A DNA stretch of 8,497 nt from an uncultured Bilophila sp. (GTDB lineage Bacteria > Desulfobacterota > Desulfovibrionia > Desulfovibrionales > Desulfovibrionaceae): positions 1-8,497 of the forward strand of contig CAUHBW010000145.1 of NCBI GenBank assembly GCA_959604115.1, read 5' to 3'. The first letter of the stretch is position 1; each line of letters opens with the position of its first letter. Below are positions 1 through 5,433 of the stretch, piece after piece. Both the position numbers and the translations under genes were made by a program. The notes below the pieces were generated by a model that was given only the letters and a program-made list of their open reading frames with translations, was not told where the DNA came from and searched no databases.

Positions 1-34
1 GAGGGAGAACCTTTCTCCAGAAAGGTTCTCCCTC
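1..34 (+). promoter_or_regulatory. Perfect stem-loop upstream of dctQ
   Basis: Positions 1-16 and 19-34 are exact reverse complements, giving a 16-bp stem around CC (in practice a loop of about 4 nt). It is followed by a C-rich stretch, not a T-run, so it is not a classic intrinsic terminator. It lies 40 bp before dctQ, where TRAP operons usually carry the solute-binding protein gene. It could be an intercistronic stem that protects or processes the upstream mRNA, or an attenuator that lowers permease expression relative to the binding protein. The left arm begins at the window edge, so the stem may be longer. Confidence 0.6.
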
Positions 35-74
35 CCCTCCCCCCGGCTCTCGCAACCAACAAAGGACAACGCGC

Positions 75-545
75 ATGTGGCGATTTTTGGATACGCGGTT
101 TGAGGAGATACTGGGCTCGGTGCTGCTCGCGGTGATGGTGACGATCGCCTTCGTCAACGTGATCGTCCGGTACTGCACGTCGTTTTCGTTCGCGTGGACG
201 GAGGAGCTGACGATCAATTTCTTCGTGTGGGTGGTGCTGCTCGGCACGGCCCGCTCGTTCCGCGACGGCGGGCATCTGGGCATGACCCTGCTGTACGAGT
301 CTCTTCCGCGCCCGGCGCGCAGGGTCTGCTACTGGATCGGCATCCTGATCTGCATCGTGTTCTTCGGCGCGCTGTGCTGGGCCGGCATCCTTGAGGTCCG
401 CGACGAGTACGAGCTTGAAGCGATCTCGGAATCCCTCGGCATCCCCGTGTGGTGGTACACCATCGCCACGCCGGCGTTCTCGCTGCTCGTCATCTTCCGC
501 ATGCTCCAGTGTTCGGCCGCCGACCTGAGCACGGGAAACTATTAA
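75..545 (+). CDS. dctQ: TRAP transporter small permease, DctQ family
   Basis: Small membrane subunit of a tripartite ATP-independent periplasmic transporter. With the large permease it imports a carboxylate-type solute delivered by a periplasmic binding protein, driven by an ion gradient. The 156-aa length is typical. Four hydrophobic segments are visible, at about residues 12-32, 44-58, 84-105 and 124-142. The family signature follows the first helix: NVIVRY, then FSFAWTEEL and the FVWVVLLGTARSFRDGGHLGM stretch around residues 39-70. The start is supported by AAAGGA 8 nt upstream of ATG. The stop codon overlaps the Shine-Dalgarno sequence of the next gene, so the two permease genes are probably translationally coupled. 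The substrate cannot be told from this subunit. The binding-protein gene would be expected to the left, outside the window. Confidence 0.93.
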   Translation: MWRFLDTRFEEILGSVLLAVMVTIAFVNVIVRYCTSFSFAWTEELTINFFVWVVLLGTARSFRDGGHLGMTLLYESLPRPARRVCYWIGILICIVFFGALCWAGILEVRDEYELEAISESLGIPVWWYTIATPAFSLLVIFRMLQCSAADLSTGNY

Positions 546-557
546 GGAGGCAGGGAT

Positions 558-1856
558 ATGGATCTGTCCGTTTTTGAAGACCCTGCATTCTGGATGCTGG
601 TCCTGTTCGTCATTCCGCTGTTGATCCGGGTGCCCATCGCCCTGTCCCTCGGCGTCGCCGCGCTGGTGGTCGTGTGGAAGTGGGACATGGGCTTCGAGAT
701 GCTCTCCTACAATTTTTACGCCGGGATCGCCAAGTTCCCGCTGCTCGCCATCCCCTTCTTCATCCTCGCCGGATACATCATGGAACGGGCGGGCATCGCC
801 GCGCGCATCGTGGCCCTGATGGAGACGCTGGTCGGCTCCATGACCGGCGGCCTCGCGGTGGCCACCGTGGCCGTGGCGACGTTCTGGGGGGCCGTGAGCG
901 GCTCCGGGCCGGCCACCGTCGCCGCGCTCGGGCTCATCCTGATCCCCGGCATGGCCAAGGCGGGGTATGACAAGCCGTTCGCGGCGGCTACGGTGTCGGT
1001 GACCTCGGGCCTCGCCATCGTCATCCCGCCGAGCATCGCCTTCATCGTCTACGGCGGGGTCGCGGACGTGTCGGTTCCCGCGCTGTTCGCGGCTGGCTTC
1101 ATCCCCGGCGTGATCGTGGCCCTGTTCATCATGGGGGCCGTGCTCATCATCTCGCACAGGCGCGGCTACCGGGGCATGAAGACCGGCGTGCCGCTGGGCA
1201 GGGCCTTCCGCGACGCGTTCTGGGGCGTCATGACCCCCGTGGTCATCCTCGGGGGCATCTACGGCGGGGTCTTCACGCCCACCGAGGCCGCCGCGGTCGC
1301 GGTGTTCTACGGGCTGTTCGTGGGCGTGTTCATCTACCGCACCATCAACAGCGTCGGCATGCTGTTCGACATCCTGTCCTCGACCATGAAGGCCACGGCG
1401 GTGGTCATGGTGGTCGTGACCTGCGCGGGCCTGTATTCGTGGGTCGCGTCCACGGTCGGGCTCGTGGAAAAGGGATCGGCGATCCTGCTCTCCGTTTCCG
1501 ACAACCAGTGGATCGTCCTGCTCATGATCAACATCATCCTGCTCCTCGCCGGGATGCTGCTGGACGCCATTTCCATCTATTACGTGTTCCTGCCGTTCAT
1601 GATGCCGATCATGGCCCATTTCGGCTGGGACCCCATCTGGTTCGGCATCATGATGACGGTCAACCTCGCGGTCGGTCAGGTGACTCCGCCCGTCGCCGTC
1701 AATCTTTACGTCGGCGCGAACATCAGCGGCCTGACGATGGAGGAGATCAGCAAGTCGGCGCTGCCGCTGATCTTCGCCTCGCTCCTCGCCCTTGTCGTCA
1801 TCATCCTGTTTCCGCAGCTTTCCACGTTCCTCCCCAACTTCCTCGGATTGCAGTAA
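558..1856 (+). CDS. dctM: TRAP transporter large permease, DctM family
   Basis: Large membrane subunit that carries the translocation pathway of the TRAP transporter. The 432-aa length is normal for the family, and the protein is hydrophobic throughout, with about 11-12 predicted membrane segments. Diagnostic stretches include PLLAIPFFILAGYIMERAG near residue 60, the SGSGPATVAALG loop near residue 115, GGIYGGVFTPTEAAAVAVFY near residue 233, and GQVTPPVAVNLYVGANISG in the C-terminal quarter. The Shine-Dalgarno AAGGAGG at 544-550 overlaps the dctQ TAA stop and lies 7 nt before ATG, a clear sign of coupling. A strong stem-loop about 50 bp downstream probably ends the operon. No truncation or frameshift is seen. 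Substrate is unknown; C4-dicarboxylates, sialic acid, sulfonates and keto acids are all possible. Confidence 0.95.
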   Translation: MDLSVFEDPAFWMLVLFVIPLLIRVPIALSLGVAALVVVWKWDMGFEMLSYNFYAGIAKFPLLAIPFFILAGYIMERAGIAARIVALMETLVGSMTGGLAVATVAVATFWGAVSGSGPATVAALGLILIPGMAKAGYDKPFAAATVSVTSGLAIVIPPSIAFIVYGGVADVSVPALFAAGFIPGVIVALFIMGAVLIISHRRGYRGMKTGVPLGRAFRDAFWGVMTPVVILGGIYGGVFTPTEAAAVAVFYGLFVGVFIYRTINSVGMLFDILSSTMKATAVVMVVVTCAGLYSWVASTVGLVEKGSAILLSVSDNQWIVLLMINIILLLAGMLLDAISIYYVFLPFMMPIMAHFGWDPIWFGIMMTVNLAVGQVTPPVAVNLYVGANISGLTMEEISKSALPLIFASLLALVVIILFPQLSTFLPNFLGLQ

Positions 1857-1908
1857 GCGAAACCGGGAGACGGCTCTCCGGCAAGGCGTCGCTTCCCGAG
1901 TTCCGTTC

Positions 1909-1949
1909 CGGAACAGCCGGTCGATCATGAAGATCGACCGGCTGTTCCG
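1909..1949 (+). terminator. Strong stem-loop after dctM (probable operon end)
   Basis: Positions 1909-1926 and 1932-1949 are perfect reverse complements: an 18-bp stem with the 5-nt loop ATGAA. It begins 52 bp after the dctM stop codon, where an operon terminator is expected. There is no T-run on either side, so it may act as a 3'-end stabiliser or a U-poor terminator, not a textbook intrinsic terminator. Confidence 0.65.
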
Positions 1950-2300
1950 CATATGGCGTAAACGGATTCATTCTCGTCTCCCCAGACGTTCTGGGAACAA
2001 CGGGGGATGGTCTTCACACCCCCACGTTTCAGGGGCGCACGCCCCCCGGAAACGCCGCAAGAGGCCGGACGCAAGGTTCAGTCCCTTTTTTGCGGGAAAG
2101 GCCGGAGAATCGAAAAGAGAGCGGTTCTCGGCGTTGCGGCAAGGCTTTGGCGAAAGGGAAATCATGGCGGCGTCCATCCCGTGCGTTTCCGGCGTGCGGT
2201 TCAAGGCCGGGCGTCGTGAGCTACGGTTCTCCGAAGGGGTCCTTGCAGGCGGAGAATGGACGGGATGGATTCCCGTGAGCCTTCCCCGGCAAGGCAAAGG
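1950..2300. other. Intergenic stretch without a convincing gene
   Basis: About 350 bp lie between the dctM stem-loop and the HU gene. Several open frames cross it on both strands, but their translations are Arg/Pro/Gly-rich low-complexity shadows with no recognisable domain and no good ribosome binding site. The visible structure is a compound hairpin at 2025-2054: CGTTTC pairs with GAAACG around a GGGGC/GCCCC core. A weaker 7-bp inverted repeat, TTCTCCG/CGGAGAA, lies at 2227-2256. The stretch may be gene remnants or a long 3' region shared by the converging dctQM and HU transcripts. Confidence 0.5.
2025..2054. repeat. Compound hairpin in the intergenic region
   Basis: CGTTTC (2025-2030) pairs with GAAACG (2049-2054), enclosing GGGGC...GCCCC at 2032-2045 with a very short loop. 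There is no T-run. It could be a dispersed palindromic element or a residual transcription terminator. Function unknown. Confidence 0.4.
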
Positions 2301-2597
2301 CTAGTTTCCTCCGTTCAGGCTCCGGCGCAGGGTCGCGGACAGGCGAAAGCGGAGTTTCCTTTGGGCCGGGACGTCGCAGGCTTCGCCGGTGCGGGGATTG
2401 CGTCCTTTCTTGGGTTCCGTGGTGAAGGGAGTCAGGGTGCCGATGCCCGGAATGCTCACGGTGCAGCCCTGCTGGAGTTTCCGTTCCATCTCCCGAAAGA
2501 TGATTCCGATCGCCATTTCGGCCTGCGTTTTTCCCATGTTCATTCCGGTTGTCAGGTGCTCGATCAGGTCGGCTTTCGTCAGTTTTTTTTCGCTCAT
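2301..2597 (-). CDS. HU/IHF-family DNA-binding protein
   Basis: A 98-aa nucleoid-associated protein that would bind DNA as a dimer and bend it. The family pattern is clear: an N-terminal helical region (KKLTKADLIEHLTT), the core SIPGIGTLTPF at residues 48-58, the beta-arm tip with GRNPRTGE at 65-72 in place of the usual GRNPQTGE, and the C-terminal FRLSATLRRSLN matching the FKPGKALKDAVN-type tail. The frame stays open upstream as far as 2705, but those residues do not fit the family and run through repeat DNA. I therefore start at the ATG at 2597, directly before SEKKLTKADL. The ribosome binding site is weak. It is on the same strand as the winged-helix and parA genes, downstream of the repeat arrays. 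HU or IHF often assists iteron origins and partition complexes, so a role with the neighbouring module is plausible but inferred. It diverges enough from housekeeping HU to suggest an accessory paralogue. Confidence 0.9.
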   Translation of the reverse strand: MSEKKLTKADLIEHLTTGMNMGKTQAEMAIGIIFREMERKLQQGCTVSIPGIGTLTPFTTEPKKGRNPRTGEACDVPAQRKLRFRLSATLRRSLNGGN

Positions 2598-2625
2598 TGT
2601 GCGCTCGTTTGGGTCTCGTGAGGGA

Positions 2626-2673
2626 ACAGATAGAAAGAAGTATTTAAAGATCTTTCTATCTATCTGTGGAAAA
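2626..2673 (-). promoter_or_regulatory. Candidate promoter and operator of the HU gene, with DnaA-box-like site
   Basis: Read on the - strand, TCCACA (2670-2665) and TTAAAT (2647-2642) are separated by 17 bp, a plausible -35/-10 pair with 4 of 6 matches each. AGATAGAAAGA (2628-2638) and TCTTTCTATCT (2651-2661) form a perfect 11-bp inverted repeat around the -10 region. A second, overlapping pair, ACAGATAG/CTATCTGT, lies at 2626-2633 and 2660-2667. That geometry suits an operator. TTTTCCACA (- strand, 2673-2665) fits the relaxed DnaA box TTWTNCACA and overlaps the -35. No binding is proven. Confidence 0.4.
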
Positions 2674-2682
2674 AAGGGCCTG

Positions 2683-2728
2683 CCCCGGACAGGAACCCCG
2701 GGCAAAACCCCCGGATATTCACCCCGGA
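2683..2728. repeat. 13-bp repeat array A (4 units)
   Basis: The CCCCGG core starts at 2683, 2696, 2709 and 2722, each exactly 13 bp after the last. The 7 bp following each core vary around ACAATTA. The last unit runs into GGACGTTTT. It lies upstream of the HU promoter and belongs to the same family as the arrays at 2804, 2859, 3893 and 4123. Confidence 0.85.
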
Positions 2729-2803
2729 CGTTTTATGCGGTTAACACTTCGGAATAACGTGCTCTATATGGTTTTTATGTGCCGTTCTTGCGTGCGTTTT
2801 TAC

Positions 2804-2848
2804 CCCCGGTCATTTACCCCGGACAATGTCCCCGGTCATTGTCCGGGG
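2804..2848. repeat. 13-bp repeat array B (3 direct units plus 1 inverted unit)
   Basis: CCCCGG starts at 2804, 2817 and 2830. Exactly 13 bp further, at 2843, the core appears inverted as CCGGGG. The inversion lets the second unit pair with the inverted one. Array A is separated from it by about 75 bp of non-repeat, less GC-rich sequence. Confidence 0.85.
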
Positions 2849-2853
2849 TTTTT
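2817..2853 (+). terminator. Terminator-like hairpin built from repeat units
   Basis: CCCCGGACAATG (2817-2828) is the perfect reverse complement of CATTGTCCGGGG (2837-2848): a 12-bp GC-rich stem with an 8-nt loop, followed at once by TTTTT (2849-2853). This has the form of an intrinsic terminator for + strand transcription, although no + strand gene ends here. On the - strand no U-run follows the stem. It could stop antisense or replication-primer RNA, or be a cruciform within the array. Confidence 0.55.
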
Positions 2854-2858
2854 GTCCT

Positions 2859-2950
2859 CCCCGGACATCCACCCCGGTCATTTGCCCCGGGTAAAAGCCC
2901 GGGGCATTTACCCCGGACAATCACCCCGGATAAAAACCCCGGTCATTTTT
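2859..2950. repeat. 13-bp repeat array C (7 units)
   Basis: Cores start at 2859, 2872, 2885, 2898, 2911, 2924 and 2937, all at 13-bp steps. The unit at 2898 is a variant (CCCGGG). The last unit runs into GGTCATTTTT, whose TCA is the stop codon (TGA on the - strand) of the winged-helix gene. The array therefore abuts the 3' end of that gene exactly. Confidence 0.88.
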
Positions 2951-4316
2951 CTTCCTTCCCGGCGAGCTGCCTGAGGTGCCATTCGATCTGTACGCGGCAG
3001 GCCCGCTGGAAAAGCGGGTTCTCCGCGCCGAGCTCTCTCAGGAATTTCGGGAGGGGTTCGAGGAAGGGCCGGGCGAGTTGGCTTTGCGTATCCGCGAGCA
3101 CCTGAGCAAGCAGCGTTTCGATCTGCTTCTGCAGTTCCAGCTCTTCCTTTTCGGCCCGGAGGCGTTCCAGCGTTTCCAGCGCCTCGCGTTCGCGGGCCAG
3201 CTCTTCCTCGGCCTGTCGGCGCAGTTTTTCCGTCGGGGACACGTAGCCCTTGGGGATGCGATAGGTTCCGTCGCTGATGAGGCTCTTGTAGACCCAGTCC
3301 ACGGGACTCGCGATCGGGCCTCCGGTCTTGTCCACCATCTTGCCGTTGGCGAGTTCCCACTCCGCATAGCGCAATCCCGTCCAGACATGGCTGGTGTCGA
3401 TGTCCTGCTTCGTCAGGGCCGCCGTAATGCGTTTGAGATGGACCTCGGTAAAGCCCGCCGCGTGCAGGTTCGGGCAGACGTCCGCCAGCTCGAGGCCCGC
3501 GAGCGTCCCCTGTCTGGGCTTTGGGGCGGCCTTTCTCGGCGGGGCGGGCTGATCGTCGATGAGCAGCCGCAGTTCTACCCCGAATTGACCGGACTGCTTC
3601 TGGACGATGCCGTTGGCCTCCCAGTCCGTCAGGATGCGCCGGAGCGAGCGGTCCTCGATGCCGGTCATTTCGGTGAGCACGGACAGCGTCGTCCGCACGG
3701 CTCCGCCCTGTTCCCTCAGCCACGCGTAAAGCTGCTTCTGGCGCTCTCCGCTGATCCGGGGACGCCGGGGAAGGATTTCCTTGACGCCCTTGCGTCCGGG
3801 ACGCCTTTTCCCCGGAGCGGTCAACACCGCGGCTTGCGCTTGGTCCGCCGCCGTCTCACGAGGGGGGGCCTGAAGCTGAACCGCTGCGTCTACCCCGGGC
3901 AATACCCCCGGACATTCACCCCGGACAAAAACACCGGACAATACCCCCGGACGTTTTTCAGCGTCTTTTTCTGCTGAAGGTGCGCATGGAACGGGATTAT
4001 TTTGTGTTTCTTCAATGTATTCGGGAAGAGGAACGGGAAAGGGGACGGGCTTGACGCGAACATGCCGAGACGGCGTTTCGACGGCGGATTGCGAACCGGA
4101 AGCGGCCTGTTCCGAAGGGGCACCCCGGTCATTGACCCCGGACATATCCCCCGGACGATCACCCCGGTCAGTACCCCCGGACATTTTTTCGTGCAGATCT
4201 TCCTGCATCTCCGCGAGAACCTGTGCGGCCTTGATATGCTCGGGGGCCTGCGTCATCTTGTCTTTGGCTTCTTGCAGCAGGCTTTTCAGGGACTTTCTCT
4301 TGTGGAGTCCACTCAT
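2943..4316 (-). CDS. Winged-helix, coiled-coil protein encoded after parA; candidate replication initiator or centromere-binding protein
   Basis: I do not recognise this 457-aa protein as a named family. The start at 4316 has TAGGAG 7 nt upstream, overlapping the parA stop codon, so the two genes are coupled. Residues 1-45 are Lys-rich and helical. Residues 45-185 are low complexity, with two Gly/Pro-rich patches (45-67 and 122-142) encoded by 13-bp repeat arrays. Residues 188-252 resemble a winged helix (SGERQKQLYAWLREQGG..., DRSLRRILTDWEANGIV). Residues 275-360 form a compact domain (HLKRITAALTKQDID, YAEWELANGK, SPVDWVYKSL, GYVSP) reminiscent of the C-terminal part of some plasmid Rep proteins. 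Residues 362-413 are a strongly charged coiled coil. The position after parA is where ParB or a Rep protein is usually found, but no ParB-type ParA-stimulating, HTH or CTPase motifs are evident. DNA binding is likely. Initiator versus partition adaptor is undecided. Confidence 0.8.
   Translation of the reverse strand: MSGLHKRKSLKSLLQEAKDKMTQAPEHIKAAQVLAEMQEDLHEKMSGGTDRGDRPGDMSGVNDRGAPSEQAASGSQSAVETPSRHVRVKPVPFPVPLPEYIEETQNNPVPCAPSAEKDAEKRPGVLSGVFVRGECPGVLPGVDAAVQLQAPPRETAADQAQAAVLTAPGKRRPGRKGVKEILPRRPRISGERQKQLYAWLREQGGAVRTTLSVLTEMTGIEDRSLRRILTDWEANGIVQKQSGQFGVELRLLIDDQPAPPRKAAPKPRQGTLAGLELADVCPNLHAAGFTEVHLKRITAALTKQDIDTSHVWTGLRYAEWELANGKMVDKTGGPIASPVDWVYKSLISDGTYRIPKGYVSPTEKLRRQAEEELAREREALETLERLRAEKEELELQKQIETLLAQVLADTQSQLARPFLEPLPKFLRELGAENPLFQRACRVQIEWHLRQLAGKEEK
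3893..3957. repeat. 13-bp repeat array D (5 units, inside the winged-helix gene)
   Basis: Cores start at 3893, 3906, 3919, 3932 and 3945, at exact 13-bp steps. The unit at 3932 is a variant (CACCGG). The array ends in GGACGTTTTTC. It is entirely coding on the - strand, for residues about 122-142 (RPGVLSGVFVRGECPGV...). Because 13 is not a multiple of 3, successive units are read in all three frames. Confidence 0.88.
4123..4188. repeat. 13-bp repeat array E (5 units, inside the winged-helix gene)
   Basis: Cores start at 4123, 4136, 4149, 4162 and 4175, at exact 13-bp steps, all with the intact CCCCGG core. The array ends in GGACATTTTTTC. It encodes residues about 45-67 (MSGGTDRGDRPGDMSGV...). 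It matches array D in unit count, spacing, orientation and T-rich end, although the two lie about 170 bp apart and encode different peptides. Confidence 0.88.
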
Positions 4317-4327
4317 TCGTTCAGCTC

Positions 4328-5107
4328 CTAGAGCTCGCCGAGTTCGCCCAGCACTTCTTTTGCCAACGCGCGGAATTTTGACGCTATCTTGGATTTCGGC
4401 GCGGACTGGAAGACCGTCTCGGAGATGATTTCCGAGGTTTGCAGCATCGTGGTTTCGATGATGGTTTCCTCGAAGACCTGTCCGGGATACCGCATGGACA
4501 GGACTTCAAACGAGTGCTGGTCGGCGAGCCTGCGCATGTTCGCCTTGTTGTAAAGGAACTTGAGCAGGACGAGGTTTTCGTTGAGTTTGGACTGGCGGAT
4601 TTCGTTGATGGCGTTGATGGTTTTCGTGATGCCGTCGAGGGAGAACCGCGATCCGGCCTTGATGGGCACGATGATGAAATCCGAGGCCACCATGGACATG
4701 TAGACGAACGCCCCCATGCTCGGCGGGCAGTCGAGCAGGGTGATGTCGAAGTTCTGCACGGCGAAGTCGCGCAGGCGATCTTTCAGGATGGTGATATAGG
4801 CTTCCGTCTTGTAGAATTCGGCCTCCATAAAGGCCGTTTCCTCGACGTTGGGGAGGATGCTGCACCCGATTTTGGTGGGATAGATGCAGTCCACCGGAGA
4901 AGCCGCCTCCTCGCCCAGCAGTTCGTACAGCGAGGAGTAGTTTTTGCCGATGTCGGAGACGAAAAACGAGGTGGCGTTGCACTGCGAATCCATGTCCACA
5001 ATGAGGACTTTTTTGCCTTGCAGCGCCAGCGCGTGCGCGAGATTGACGCAGGTCGTGGTCTTGCCCACGCCACCCTTGTTGTTCACCACCGAAATGATTC
5101 TGCCCAT
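4328..5107 (-). CDS. parA: ParA/Soj-family partition ATPase
   Basis: A 259-aa ATPase of the ParA/MinD superfamily, expected to bind DNA non-specifically and move or position cargo DNA. It has the deviant Walker A motif KGGVGKTT at residues 11-18, the A' motif VDMDSQCN at 37-44, and Walker B LLDCPPS at 124-130 with the catalytic-type Asp126. There is no N-terminal HTH extension, so it resembles short, chromosomal-type or type Ib ParA rather than P1-type. The ATG start is supported by GGAGG 7 nt upstream. The downstream winged-helix gene starts 11 bp after the stop and uses a Shine-Dalgarno sequence overlapping that stop, so the two products probably work together. The unusual partner, in place of a clear ParB, suggests a plasmid or mobile-element segregation system, not the chromosomal parABS. 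Some ParA-like proteins position other cargo, so the DNA-partition role is inferred. Confidence 0.93.
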   Translation of the reverse strand: MGRIISVVNNKGGVGKTTTCVNLAHALALQGKKVLIVDMDSQCNATSFFVSDIGKNYSSLYELLGEEAASPVDCIYPTKIGCSILPNVEETAFMEAEFYKTEAYITILKDRLRDFAVQNFDITLLDCPPSMGAFVYMSMVASDFIIVPIKAGSRFSLDGITKTINAINEIRQSKLNENLVLLKFLYNKANMRRLADQHSFEVLSMRYPGQVFEETIIETTMLQTSEIISETVFQSAPKSKIASKFRALAKEVLGELGEL

Positions 5108-5149
5108 CCGAATGCCTCCAGACGCGTTTTTTGAGAGACCGATAGGGAC

Positions 5150-5178
5150 CGTGTACAGAAGAAATGTATGCTTATCAA
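5150..5178 (-). promoter_or_regulatory. Candidate parA promoter
   Basis: On the - strand, TTGATA (5178-5173) is followed after 17 bp by TACACG (5155-5150), a -35/-10-like pair with a strong -35 and a weak -10. It would give a leader of roughly 36 nt before the parA ATG. The T-rich run just upstream could act as an UP-like element. Weak evidence. Confidence 0.3.
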
Positions 5179-5378
5179 TGTCTTTTTTTCGCCGTACGGT
5201 TCGACTTTAGATTCATCGTTTCGTTCTTCCCGCGTATCTCCGCGACGGGAGTCCGGAAGTTCTTCGGACGAAGCCCCGGAAAACCGCATCATGCCGGAAA
5301 ACCGTCTCCCGGAAAGACGGAACGATGTCAGCGGGTCAACGGGGAACGCAAGGGGGACGCGCCGCAGGAAAAACGGCT

Positions 5379-5407
5379 TTGACAACAAGTCATGAAAAGA
5401 CGATTAT
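5379..5407 (+). promoter_or_regulatory. Candidate hipBA promoter
   Basis: A perfect TTGACA (5379-5384) and GATTAT (5402-5407, 4 of 6 matches to TATAAT) are separated by 17 bp, 27 bp before the hipB start. This is the best sigma-70-like promoter in the window. ACGATTAT overlaps the -10 (5400-5407) and recurs at 5441-5448. HipB-type antitoxins repress their own promoters, so these may be operator half-sites. Confidence 0.55.
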
Positions 5408-5433
5408 GGCGGTAAAATGAGGTTTTCCATTCA

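Larger units (their letters stand above)
5108..5433. other. Divergent intergenic region between parA and hipB
   Basis: About 326 bp separate the two divergent genes. They hold the candidate parA promoter on the left and the hipBA promoter on the right. Short inverted repeats such as CCGTCT/AGACGG (5302-5320) are present. Open frames cross the region on both strands, and one on the - strand overlaps the parA start. None has a recognisable domain, so I treat them as non-coding. Confidence 0.5.

Noticed and set aside
1968..2304. Overlapping open frames in the dctM-HU gap
   Set aside because: Several frames on both strands are open because the DNA is GC-rich. The products are low complexity with no domain or convincing start.
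2683..2942. CRISPR array
   Set aside because: The repeated core is only about 6-9 bp at 13-bp steps, leaving no spacers of CRISPR length, and no cas gene is nearby.
2666..3105. + strand open frames with PGH/PGQ-type repeats
   Set aside because: These are translations of the 13-bp DNA repeats in the antisense direction. They overlap the winged-helix gene and have no family features or ribosome binding site.
3655..3675. Possible lone repeat unit (CCGGTCATTT) in the winged-helix domain
   Set aside because: Only a partial core, no neighbour at 13 bp, and it encodes well-structured winged-helix residues; chance match is likely.
4439..5134. 231-aa + strand open frame opposite parA
   Set aside because: It is the antisense shadow of a clear ParA gene and lacks recognisable motifs.
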